DNA of 64,000 nucleotides from Artocarpus heterophyllus (lineage: Eukaryota > Streptophyta > Magnoliopsida > Rosales > Moraceae). The notes under the pieces are model-generated. The model had not been told where the DNA came from and did no database searches. It saw only the letters and a program-made list of their open reading frames with translations. The stretch is taken from contig CM046350.1 in NCBI GenBank assembly GCA_025403435.1, positions 17,395,274 to 17,459,273 of the forward strand, given 5' to 3'. The translations under genes were made by a program, and so were the position numbers. Below are positions 45,150 through 57,071 of the stretch, piece after piece. Positions within the stretch are counted from its first letter, which is position 1, and each line of letters opens with the position of its first letter.

Positions 45150-47065
45150 AAGTGATTCAGTCACTTTCTTTATCATAGTAATTAATAATTTTATATTGCA
45201 TTGCAATGCTTAATCAATCAATCTGTATAAGGATCAATAATATCCAACTGCGAATTTCCTCCCATAATGGTGGGAATAATAAACATTTAATTACTCAACA
45301 AATTAAATATGATAATAAATAAATTGACTAGGCTATGTAATAATAAATACCACTATTGCTTTAATGTATTACATGTATGTGATCTTTCCAAATAATTTTG
45401 TTTTACAAGCCTTTTAATTTTCCTTTCTTGTCAAATTTCCACCTCCGGTGAATATACATGTCTTTTCTAAACTTGGAAGATGCTTTGTATCATAAGATCA
45501 TATTGCACTTGATTAAATAAACTTGAAAAAAGCAAAGAGGTCTGAGACAATCAATAACTCAACTTTTTTTATATTTTTCTCCATTTTGTTTTTATAAGAT
45601 GAAATTTATATTTTAAATGTTCAATAGGTATGTCCTTCATGAAGCACCATTATAGCTTTTTCATATGTCATAATAATGTTTTTATAAGAAAACGATGATG
45701 ATAAAATTTCTCCATTGATTTAGGCTTAATATTGACATTTAGATGTTCAACAAGTACATACCAAAGCCTTTGTATGTTACATGTCAAGTAACTATTTTTT
45801 ATTATTCCTGGGAGTTTAATATCATGAACTTTTAATCTCCTCATAATTTCATACTCTCAATTCCTATATATTTTTTTATTTTCATTAATAGTAAGGATGT
45901 CGAGAAATCTTAGAAAGTTTCTTAGCCACCATATATATGCAATATTCACTTCAAGTAATATGTAAAAATAATTAGGAAAAGTTGTTCGCCATTTTCCATG
46001 ATCTCATCATGATTGCTCTCATAATTGTAATATTATTTAACATTTATATCATGGAATATATAAAGCCAAATAGCCCATTAAACGATATTATTGGCTTGAA
46101 AGCATATATCAATATAGTGTATTCATGTCATCAAAAAATATCAACAGCCATATAAAAATAATAATTATAAATTTATATAAATTGATCAACCCTAACTAAT
46201 AATGACATATTAGTATTGATAAAACCAATATAAAAATAATGGCTAACCAAATCATGATATAGATTAAAAGCAGCACAAAACATGAGCACACATGTACCTA
46301 CATATACGGAAGAAATACATATATTTTAAAAAACTACGCATGTTATGAAATTTAAAATTAAACAATAAATTCTGAAACCAAACCAAATATATTATCAGGC
46401 ATATAAATAATCTCATCATGAGGTTTTTCCAATAAAAAATCCATCAAAACAAAATAAAAGATCTAATTTTAAATCTTTGGCAAAAGATACACTATATACC
46501 ATAGTTGCTTTCAATAATATTGCTAACAACTACTGTTATACTACTTCTCTTTTTGCTACAAACTATGTTGACAAAAATTATATTCTAAAACACATTTAGA
46601 GGCACAAGATTCATATAGATACAATCTAAGAAAAAGCCATCAAGCTAAATACTCATAAAATGTTTAGAATTTGATGAAATATGCTCACAAAATCTTCCCA
46701 ATAAATATAAAGTTATAGCCGTTCTAAGAAAAAAGTCATATACCAATAATTCAACAATAGAAAGAATATTCTCATGTTAGAAATAACGCAACTTATGATA
46801 TTGTAATTATGTATACCACAAAAAGAACCAAATAGCATAGCAAAAAGGCTAGTATGATATAAAGAAGGACCACAAAAATATTTGAATATTCAAAAGAAAG
46901 TGATGAAAATTAATCTTACCAATATGTCAATTTTCCTTCTGCACAAGATACAAGGCTACAAAAAAAATTCACACACTAAAGTTAGCATAAAGAAATTCTT
47001 TGAGTCTTGTAAAGCCTTTAAACTATTTTTACAACAAAAATGGTTAAAGACTCGTGCTGATAACG

Positions 47066-47396
47066 TGTTATAAAATAAACACAAAGAACTAAATTAAAAA
47101 GCATAATATAGAGATGCATAAGAGAAATAGAGCAAAAAAACAATCTTATCATTCATCATTTCATTGTATACAAATACAAACTCTCGATGGTTATATATAT
47201 AGGTCAATGATCATAAAGTAAAAAATGCCAAAAGCTAAGAATTACAATAATAAAATAATATTAATAGAGTAGTAATTGGATAGTTATAAAGGTTATAAAA
47301 TACTAACTCTAATAGTCATTAAGATATAGATAATGCAATTCATGAGGGTGTTAGGAATATGAATATCCACACTAATAAACTAATTTATTCATAACA
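47066..47396 (-). repeat. 5' LTR of the copia element
   Basis: 331 bp with 6-bp inverted tips TGTTAT and ATAACA. The primer-binding site lies at about 47050-47063 on the minus strand, which makes this the 5' LTR. Confidence 0.8.
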
Positions 47397-48008
47397 ATTA
47401 AAGCCATTATGCCATTGATATAGTTTTTTTATATACCAAAATGTTTTCAAATTTTATAATTTCTTTCACACCAAAAAGTATTTTGAAAAATTTTAAAAGT
47501 TGTGTATACTAGTGAAATGGAAAAATAATATAACACAAATATATTCAATATAAAAAATATATATAACACAAAATTTTCAAAAAGAAAAAAACTCTTGTAT
47601 TAATAAATTTTTTTTCATATTTTTAATGTTTTCATTAGTATTTATACCTTTTAAAATTTCAAAATCCTTTTTAAGTGTGAAAAAAAGTTAATAAAATCTT
47701 GAAGAAAATATCAGTTTGTTGAAAAAAAGAGGATCCAGATTAGTATTTTTTTATTTTTAGTTTTTGTTTTTAAACATCAATAAAGATTATTTTTATATAG
47801 TTTTAGTTTTTTGATTATTTTTATAAATTAAGATTACTAAATTACCCCTAATTTTAAAATTGTTTGTCAATTTGCTGTTAAAATTCTAATAAGAGGAGCA
47901 GTTTTGTTAACACTTTATATTTTAGAGGCAATAAATGTTACGTTTTAAAGTTAATGGTAAAATATTACAAAGGCTATAGTTCAAAGGAAATTTTTTTAAT
48001 TAATTCAA

Positions 48009-48389
48009 AATTTAAAGCGAAATACAATATTCTACTAAGAGTAGGGAGATATTTTAATATTATTTTTAGAGTAAATTGGTCGACAAATTCCTAAACTATT
48101 TAAAATCTTGCCACTAGGAATGAGGGATTGATGTCAGCTAGAGAGCAAGAGAGTGCTTGATCGACACTTACTAGTCTTTGTTCTTTTTTTAACTTAGTTG
48201 ACCCTAAACTTCTAAAACCGGTGTAAAAGAATTAATTTAACAGTCAAATATTAAATTTTCATGATTTATGTCACATGCAAAGCATGAGACCTTAATTTAC
48301 TACTAAAGGACCAAAATAACCCTAATTGATCTAAAACAATTATTTAAAAATTAAAAAACTAACAAAAAAAGAAAAAAAATTAATCCTCT
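48009..48389. other. AT-rich spacer
   Basis: No gene is visible. The phrases around 48070-48120 (GTCGACAAATTCCTAAACTA) look like the start of another small repeat, but its other end was not found. Confidence 0.3.
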
Positions 48390-48770
48390 GCTTCCACGCA
48401 ATTCCAGAAGCTTCATCTCCATCCTTTCCCTTCCCTCTCGCATGGCCACAATTCTTCGATGGAATCATTAGGCATTAACCCTTCAAACGACCGCCAGACA
48501 TGGCAACCACCACCGCCTGAACTAGGCCTTCGTCGTTCTGGCCTTCCGCCGCAACAACAACTTTGACAACTTCGCGAAGAGCATAGCGTCCTACGAGGCT
48601 TGGAGGGACACTCGGTGGAGCACCAACAACGGCTTCAAGCGGTTCCTCTTCGAGGTTAGGAAGACAACCAAGCACCTTGACCACTAGTTCTTCAGTTCCC
48701 ACCGCTTTAGCCCCACCTCCCTCGCTCGCACTCGCTAGATTGATAGGGACCTCAAGATGAATGTTTTTGT
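48390..48770 (+). pseudogene. GC-rich gene fragment, parent not recognised
   Basis: A sharp rise in GC content against an AT-rich background. On the plus strand a broken reading gives RNNNFDNFAKSIASYEAWRD followed by WSTNNGFKRFLFEVRKTTK and then a stop. It reads like a real soluble plant protein segment with charged amphipathic character, but there is no intact frame. The minus-strand ORF across the same bases looks like a shadow. It could be a processed pseudogene piece or a gene scrap carried by a mobile element. Confidence 0.4.
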
Positions 48771-49289
48771 TTTGTTAATTTCATTATGAAAGTCACATCT
48801 TTCTTTTGTGTTACATTTTTTTTCTCTCAATTTTGGATCAAAACAGCCTAAAGAAAAGGTAGTTTTTTCCCCTTTTTATCTTTTCTCGGGTGATAAAAAA
48901 TTTTGAATTCCAGCTTTTTTCCCCCTTTCTTTTCCCGGGTGATGAAAAATTTTGAATTCTCAGGTTAAATCTGCAAATGGGTACTAGAGATTTTTACGTT
49001 TGGCTGAGAATTTTGAAGTGGGCATTGAAAGATTTTTAGCTTTTACCAGGGAATAATATATGGGAGGCGGTGCAAGAGATTATATATGATTCTCAGGGAA
49101 TAAGAGAATAAAAGAGAGCAAATGGGATTGTTTTGAAAATTTTCATTGTTAAAGAAATTTGGATTTTCTCAGTTGTTTCTTTTGTTCCGTGTATAACAAG
49201 AAATGCAATAATATCTCGTGAAAAATTGAAAACAAAAACTTTCAAATACTTAACCTCTTTTTCCTCTATAGCTCCCACCCTTCTCTTTA

Positions 49290-50035
49290 GAGGATAAAAA
49301 ATATAGTATTATTTTTATAATAATGTATTATCATGTAAATATAAAAATTAACAAACAACTTTGCTAGACTACCAGAGGCCCAAAAATACAATATTTCTTT
49401 AGAAATACTATATTATAATGTAAATATAAAAATTCACTAGCGCTTTTATCAGACCATCAATTGTTGAGAAATATAGTATTACTTTAGTAACATTATATTA
49501 CTATGTGAAAATACAGTATTACTCTAGTAATATTTTATTACCGTGTAAATACAAAAAATCATCGACGACTTCGAGGGACCATCGATGACCTAGAAATACA
49601 ATATTACTCTGATAATAATGTACTATCTATGCAAATACAAATTCATCGACAACTTTGATAGACCACCGGTGGCCAAAAAATATAGTATTACTTTGATAAT
49701 AATGTATTATCATATAAATACGAAAGTTCATCGACAACTTTGCCAAATAGGCAATGGCTGAAAAATAAATATTGTTGTGTAAGTACAAAACCATCACGAC
49801 TTTGTTGTATCGTCGATGACCAAAAAATATAATATTACTATGGTAATACTATATTACTGTGTGCAAATAAAAATTCACCAATGACTTTGTCAGCAGCAAA
49901 AAAATATAATATTAACATGAAAATGCTGTATTTACTTGGCAATACAGTATTTTCATATAAATATAAAAATTTACCAACGACATCGCCAGATATCATGGAC
50001 ACCGACGACGTTGTTGGTGGCCAAAAAATGCAACC
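49290..50035. repeat. Degenerate tandem repeat, unit roughly 100-120 bp
   Basis: About six to seven worn units share the same order of phrases: AATATAGTATTACTTTGATA, then AATGTATTATCATGTAAATA, then AAATTCATCGACAACTTTG, then ACCACCGGTGGCC-like. Spacing varies from unit to unit. The ORF at 50215-49838 on the minus strand runs partly through these units and is not considered a gene. Confidence 0.65.
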
Positions 50036-51427
50036 ACAACAGAAAAAACAACTATGACATAAAGAAATATAAAAAAACCTCATAAAGCACAAGGAAAAAA
50101 GAAAATATAAAAACAAAACTTTGTTCCTCCATTTTCCTAGATCAAAACCGAAAATAAAAAGTATACAAAAAAATAAATTATTTGTATTACTCAGATCTAA
50201 GCTGAGCAACCTCAAATTCTATATAACTTACAAAGATTAGTAATTAGTACAACATTCATATCACATTATACCTCATGATCTGGCCATGCTCTAAAGCAAT
50301 CGCCAATGCGAAGGCCCTCTAATGACACTGCCCACCTCCCTCCAACTAGACCAAGCTGATCTTTGCAACATCAATACCAACGTGTTCATTGGCCACTCAT
50401 CGCCTTTAGATTTGGCAACACTGTTAGCTATGCGTTGCTATCCTCTCGCTGTCATGTTGCTCCTAACTCTGTCTTTAATCAACTTAGAAATCCGTCGCCC
50501 AGAAAAGCCTAGGAAACTCGTGGCCATCAACGATGAAAACATTACGACTCTTCTCAATTGTGATTGTGACTCCTCCAATGATTAGGTTAGGAGGTGAAAG
50601 CCAAGGCAGTCTCGGTTGCCAAACACAGAGAAAGAAGAAGAAGAGAGAAAAGGGGAGTCAAGAAACAAATATAAGAGAGAGAAAAAAGAAAAAAAATTCA
50701 TCTTCAAGAGTAGTTTGGGGTTTTGATTACTTTAAAGTGCTAATTTATTTACATCTCCTATTATTTTTAAATTTTTAAAATTCTAACATAATTTAATGAT
50801 AACATAACAAAATCTATTATTTTGTATAATTTATCATATTATTATTACTATTTTAATGATAACTAATCATTGATGTAAAATTATTTAGAGAAATTTTGTG
50901 AGAGGTCCTTGAGTTCCTGTTGTTTTTCTTTATCATATGATATGCAAAGTTTAACAATTTTATGCGGCAATAAGAATGAGACTTATGACTTAGAAGCACA
51001 ATTTTGTGTGATATTTAAAATATGCTATTTACGATTACGAAGTTTATTATGAACTAATGATTTTTTTTTTGGTGTTAGATGGTCAAAAGAAATTCCGATG
51101 ACATAAAGTGCTTAATGTATGATTATTATGATTTCTTTGTAAATTGTCTATTTTGGTGATTTACATGAAACTTTATATATTTGTATGTGACATTTTGATT
51201 TTTAAAAAATTTAGAATTTGTTTTAAGAAATTCGGGTTAAGAAAAAAACTTATATGTAGTATGAATAGTACCAAACATCAACATCATCACTGTAGATTAA
51301 ACAACGACAAAACGATATACTGTAGCATGCCTTGTCATAAAACAACAGAATAGCGACAAAAAAAACAACACTATAGCTTGTCTTCTTCATTGATATTGTT
51401 GTAGCACCCCGAGCCATGACTTGTTTT
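50036..51427. other. Intergenic
   Basis: No gene is supported. The segment 50290-50590 is moderately GC-richer with an open plus-strand frame (50322-50585) that shows no recognisable domain. At 51400, TGTAGCACCCCGAG resembles the start of a gypsy LTR, shortly before the copia solo LTR. Confidence 0.35.
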
Positions 51428-52513
51428 TGTTAGTAATGTGCCCTAGGCCAATTATGTAATAAACACATTTTGACTTCGTTACATTTGCATTTTATTAAGA
51501 AAGAGGCATTTTTATTATTGTTTTTTATTTTAATTCTATGAATAGTTAATTCTGTCTAAGGTCATCAAGTATGTGACTTGATAGTAAACTCTTAGGTAAA
51601 AATTGAATTCTATTCTAAATTATCCCTAGTCGGTCATTATTATTGGGATAATAATAAATGAAGACTAGTATGAAGTTTGACTGATGATTATGTTTTACTA
51701 ATCATGTGTATGAGATACTAAGTCAACTCATATTTACATATTTGAGAAATGATGTATTGGATCGACCCGCTATAAGAATACAACATGGATAATTGTCATA
51801 AGTGATTTTCATCACAATAGTATTATTCTAGTCCTCTGACCTGAAATCACCATTGTTTCCTACATGACAAGTTCTATATTTTAACACATTCTAATATTAT
51901 CTTTAACAAGATGATGGAATGGATTGTTGTCGGATATAGAGTGAATCATGTGAGGAATGTGAGTGATTAAAAAGGAATTTGTCCCTCATTTATTTTGAGA
52001 AAGATATCTATGGGCCCCTCGATAAGTTAGACTAAAGAAAAATGAATGGCCACACTGGAATGTATTGATAAGGGTTATCAATATTAGTCTACTTAAGATT
52101 GAGAAATAATATGATTGAATAATATAAGGATGACATAAATCATGCCTTATGTTCAATCAAGGTATCTAGTGACAAAAGGACTTTAATACTTATTGTGGAT
52201 TAGGTTATGTTGGATTATTGACATTCACATAACTTGGGTAATCATAATGTCTTGCTAGAGGCCGCTTATGATTTGTGGGCCAGAAACAGAATTTCAAGCT
52301 CACTACCAATGTTATGTGAACCTACAAGGTCGCACACTTAGAATAGACTAAAAACGAATTTTGGGTTTACTGTGTCTAGGTTTAATGAATCTGATAATGT
52401 CCAGATTCGTGTACTAGATATGTCTAGGTTCATTAAATCTGACATTATCCAGATTCTATGAATCATATTTGAATTACAGTTTATCCTAGTTAAAATCTGA
52501 CTCTTTCTCGAAG

Positions 52514-52547
<34 letters not shown>

Positions 52548-52956
52548 TTAGGGTTTCTTGATGAAATAAGACGAGAAAATGCATTCTCTTATTCTAAAAG
52601 GCAAAAAACATTAAAACCCTAAAAATTAGAGATAGTCATGTTAACGCAAGGAGAGGGTGCTAGCACACCAATTCAGTTTTTAAGAGAGTTTATTCGTGTG
52701 GATACTTGCAGAGGGCGTTGCTCTAAGTAACAATGTCTAAATTCGATCCTGAATACGAAAAGCTCAAGTTAGGGTGTCACCAGAGTGAACTCGTTCTCTT
52801 CCTTCTAAGAATCTTGCCCATTTTGTCATCTTGGTAAGATTCTATGACTTTTCTTATCAATTTAATCGAATTGCATAGATCCTGTGAGGGTTTTTTGAGA
52901 ATTAATTTTAATTTTTCGCTACTTATTTGAATCACAAAATCCAACAAAACCCAACA
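51428..52956. mobile_element. Solo LTR, Ty1/copia type
   Basis: A 1529-bp unit starting TGTTAGTAATGTGCCC and ending AAACCCAACA, flanked by perfect 5-bp direct repeats GTTTT (51423-51427 and 52957-52961). There is no second LTR or internal domain, so the copy was probably left by LTR-LTR recombination. It contains a TA microsatellite at 52517-52543. It appears to be nested shortly inside a gypsy-LTR-like start at 51400. Transcription orientation is taken as plus by similarity of its tips to other copia LTRs. Confidence 0.82.
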
Positions 52957-55900
52957 GTTTTTACCTCATTTCTTCATTTGTTTTACGTGCCTCTTAAAAC
53001 TCCTTCATAACTTATCTAACTCGTCATTTAGAGGGTTTAAAGATATTTTCCTAAAAAAAAAACAAGATAGAGAGAGAGAGAGAGAGTAAATGGCAAGTGA
53101 TTTGCACCTTCTTCATCTTCACAATTCTAAGTTATAGAAAATTTGTCTTTTGATTCCAATTTATATTTTAATCATTTTTCTTCAATCTTCTATGTCCAAA
53201 ATCATTGAACATCCCCTTTAAACTTATCCAGATCATTGTTTATCACATTGAAGAATATATATTTTTTTTTTTTTGGAAACCAAGGTGGATGCCATACTTT
53301 TATTCTTTTATTTCCAACAACTCCTACGCAAGCACAAAGCACACGCCCTCCCCACCACCTCCATTTTCGTCCTCATTTCTTTTTTCAACAAAGAAAGATG
53401 CAAGACCATAACCCATCATCCACAAACACATATGAACAACCCTTTCTTCCTCTCCCATGTTCTCCCTCATTTTTTTTCTGATAAAGCCGTTCCATTTTCA
53501 TGTTGGAGCACCATATCTACATTCTTCCTCATATGCTTTAGTCTTTGAACTATAAACCTCTCAAAATGATTAACTAAATCAAAAATACTTTCCATCATCA
53601 TTAAGACAACCCATCCCTCTTCCTTTCGTTTCCTCTTGTTCCTTCTCTTATTTTCTCATGACCGAGACACATGACCAAACATCACACATGTACACATATA
53701 TTGCAACAAGGATTTAACCTCTAAACTCTATCATCATCACTAATACGTCACTCCTAAATCCTCACTAAGTCCTTCCCAATCTTTTTTATGCCTTAAACAA
53801 GCCCATCCTCTAAATCAAAGGCTAAATCGACAAGTTTATGATGTGATCGTCGAAATCATAAACGATGTCAGAATAGAGTTTCGACTACATTGCAAGATTG
53901 GTTTTCCTATCTATTTTCATGCTAAATTTTCACTGTCATGTTATGGTATGTGTAGGTTTAATGTTATGTGGTTTAATGCTTAGTTATGTTTAAGGAATAA
54001 TTTTATAGTATTAATAGTTCCTAAACCCATTTTAGACCAAAAATCCATACTACGAGATTTTTCAAGAAGTATAAAAATAAGTTTTTTTGAAAATTATTAT
54101 TGAACATTGTTTATATATGTGTTAGACATATCTTATAAAAATTTTAAGAAATATTATACGAAATATTATTTCTATGAATCTTAGGCTGTACCCATTATTT
54201 TCCCAACTTTACTGATTTATTTGAGGCTGCTATGATTTGGGTTCCATATAAATACTAGAAATTAGATAAAAATCTTAGAAGATACACTGCTTCGTTGTTT
54301 CAACAAAATTTTTGCAACATTTTTGTAAATGTTAAAATGTTAGAAAAATACTTATAGTAATTAAAATGTAATGAAATTAAATATGATGATATGTGTGTAT
54401 TGTACAAACATTTTATTAAAATTTCAAAGTCATTGAAATTTTATATGATCTTAGAAAAATCGTTATGTGCTGACTACTGAGCTAAATTTATGAACCTATC
54501 TAGAATGTGATGTTATTTATATACATTCTTCTAAGTGATTAAGCACGGTATTGCTTGTTGCCTTGATGATATGTGTGATGTTATTCTTATATTAAGATTT
54601 TTTTTTTGTCATTATGTTATAATGTTAAAAACTTTTGAAGCACTTAAGTTGTTAGAAGTAGAGGAAACCATCCACTTGCAAGAGATTAAGTAATTTGCTA
54701 TAAGCCATGTAAGCACATTCTCACCTACAACGCAAAGGATTGTGAAAAGTTTTGAGAAATCTTGTATGTTATTATGTTATTAATATTTATGCATTTCTCT
54801 TTCAAATGATCCCTTTCATGATGGTTTTGAAGAACGTGTTTTTACAAAAGTTTTCAACATTTGTTTTATGATGCATAAGATGTTTTCTCAAAAATATATG
54901 TATATATATGCATTACATAATTATAGCGTTACATACCCAATGATAATATTAGTCCCCAAAGTGGACTTGTCACGATTGGTTTGGGATAAGCTACCCTTAT
55001 CCTCTCATGACAACACACCTTAATGATGTTAATGTTAATGTTAATGGTGCAATATTAGGGCCTTAAAGAGATAAAGTAAATAGTTTTAATTTGAAAAAAG
55101 GAAAAGATATATTCTTATGAAGCGTACTTTACGTACTGTAATGGTTATGTCAAAGATATAATGACTCATGTTTATGTTTAAAGTTTTCATAACGTTTTGT
55201 GAGATCTCATATGCACTTATTAAGCTTAATGCTTACTTAAGTTATATCATGTTGCAGATAAGAGTAAGACTACAACTATAGATTGAGGATAGACGGACGG
55301 ATGTGTATGTAAGGAATGTGGTGTTGGAACATGGAGTCACATTATGAAACAGAATAATAATAATGCTACGTTCAATCTAATTCCGCACATTACAAGACTT
55401 ATTTGCTACTCTTTATCATGTGTTGGGTTTCTCAAACTATAAACCATAATAATTTATGAGTTGTGATTCGGTTGTACGTTACTCATGTCCTTATACTTAT
55501 TATGTTAAGACTAACTATTTTTACAAGTAATCAGTTAGTCGAATCCCTTGGGTATTTTATCGTGCTAACAGAGGAGGAAAAACCGTTCAAGATAAGTAAT
55601 ATTAAATCTATTTGAAATTGTGATTATATGATATCCTCGTAGTATAGATATTAAAATGAACTATTTGTCTAAAAGTAAAGTAAAGTTTTATTCATAGGTT
55701 TGAATGAGGATATTAATTAATTAATTTAAAAATTTGACCGAAATCCTTAGATAAATCAGTAGATAATACTTATATGTTTGGATTTTCCTATTAAATAATT
55801 AAGAGATAATGAGGAACGTTAACGATTCATGTGAGGCACGTAAGAAGACGTTATCTTTTTACATTGAAAATTGTTTCAACTTAAATGCTGAACTCATTCC

Positions 55901-57071
55901 GCGTCCCCAATTCAGTCCCTCAATTATATTGTGTTAGATTTTAGATAAAAAGTGTTAAAATATAAGTAGTAAAGACGTTATAGAAACATGAGTAAATACC
56001 CGTTCGTACTCTTTCTTGCAAAAAATTACATCAAAGCTTCTTCTTATTTCATTTAAAAAAAATTAATGATCATTAATGAACGAAAACCAAATGAACCCGT
56101 TCAAAATGTTTGATTAATCAATAAAAAACATATCTAATTATTTTTCTTTTTTTTTTTTAAGGAACGGAAGCTGTGCATAAAAATTAAGAAAAGGAAAACA
56201 TTCCCAACTACATGAATTGTGATTAAAAAAAAAGGAGAAGCCTCCACCAACGCAACATATATGCGATATATGAAGCATATATGATTCTACTCATACAGAT
56301 TACACACATATAAACATATTATGTATTAACAAAAATTCATTAAAAAAAAATTGATTGCTTATGTAGAATTGAGTTTACTTCAAAAATCAACCAGTCCACT
56401 TTTTTTTTTCCCTCATAGTCTCAAGTTAGGAGTTGCTCCTCCTTTTCTTATCCTATATTTAACTTTTTTCTTTTTTCTTTTTTTTTTTTTGGTGGGGGGG
56501 CGACAAAGGGCCGGTCCTAGGGTTTCAATGCATAAAATAATGGTTTAGCTTTATGTTCTGGTTTATTTTCAATAAAATTATGAGTGTCCATTCTTTAAGA
56601 TGAAGTTATAAGATTATCCTTTTTTGCCCATAAGTTGGAACAATTTTCACTGCAGGGTAATATATGAGAATTATGAGAATGAGTTGGAACCAAAAGATTG
56701 AACTGAAAATACTACAATAATTAAAATTTTGTAAAAAAATATTGTAACAAAAGTTAGTTGGAGCTACATTTTGTACTTTCAGCTATGATCTAAATACAAT
56801 ACAATTCTAAAAAGAGAAAAAAGTGTAAGGACCAGTAATAAATTTAACTTAGATTTATTATAGAACCAAAAAAAAATGAGTGGATATGTCTCTGTTTTTT
56901 CTTGGCAAAAAATGCTATCTATTTTTCCTTTATTTTCAAGGTTGACGTTTGGGCTTGTATGTGTTAATATTTTATGGAACTATGTACTTATAAATGGTGA
57001 TTAAACTCTATGATATTTCATATCGTTTAAACATTATTGTTAAGTGTTTCTAAACATGGATATATTTTTAC
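52957..57071. other. Intergenic, probable worn gypsy LTR sequence
   Basis: No intact gene. Between about 53900 and 55600 the sequence has the feel of a gypsy LTR (for example TTCCTAAACCCATTTTAGACC near 54030, and the phrases around GATTGGTTTGGGATAAGC near 54975). This could continue the LTR-like start at 51400, but I cannot define the far end. A GA microsatellite lies at 53069-53086, with several poly(T) tracts at 53258, 56145 and 56478. Confidence 0.35.

Larger units (their letters stand above)
41686..47396 (-). mobile_element. Degenerate Ty1/copia retrotransposon
   Basis: About 330-bp LTRs flank a 5-kb interior in reverse orientation. The right LTR begins TGTTAT and ends ATAACA. On the minus strand, just inside it, TATCAGCACGAGTC is the primer site seen in a subset of plant copia elements (internal tRNA-Met complement). 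Just inside the left LTR the minus strand reads AAAGGGGAG, a polypurine tract. Near 42310-42240 the minus strand encodes TFEKLMRKIRIRRLKDL, the characteristic end of copia pol. Possible flanks are ATCAA on the left and ATTAA on the right. The interior is otherwise too decayed for ORFs. Confidence 0.8.
41428..48008. mobile_element. Fold-back (inverted-repeat) element enclosing a copia insertion
   Basis: The left arm 41428-41680 pairs with the reverse complement of 47757-48008 over about 250 bp, with shared phrases such as TTTTAAAACGTAACATTT and TTAGAATTTTAACA. The arms face each other across a Ty1/copia element (41686-47396) plus about 360 bp. The parent unit would be under 1 kb and non-coding. 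The class is not determined and the outer ends are only approximate. Confidence 0.6.

Noticed and set aside
50322..50585. 87-codon plus-strand ORF
   Set aside because: It has no recognisable domain or supportive context. It may be an old repeat scrap but cannot be called a gene.
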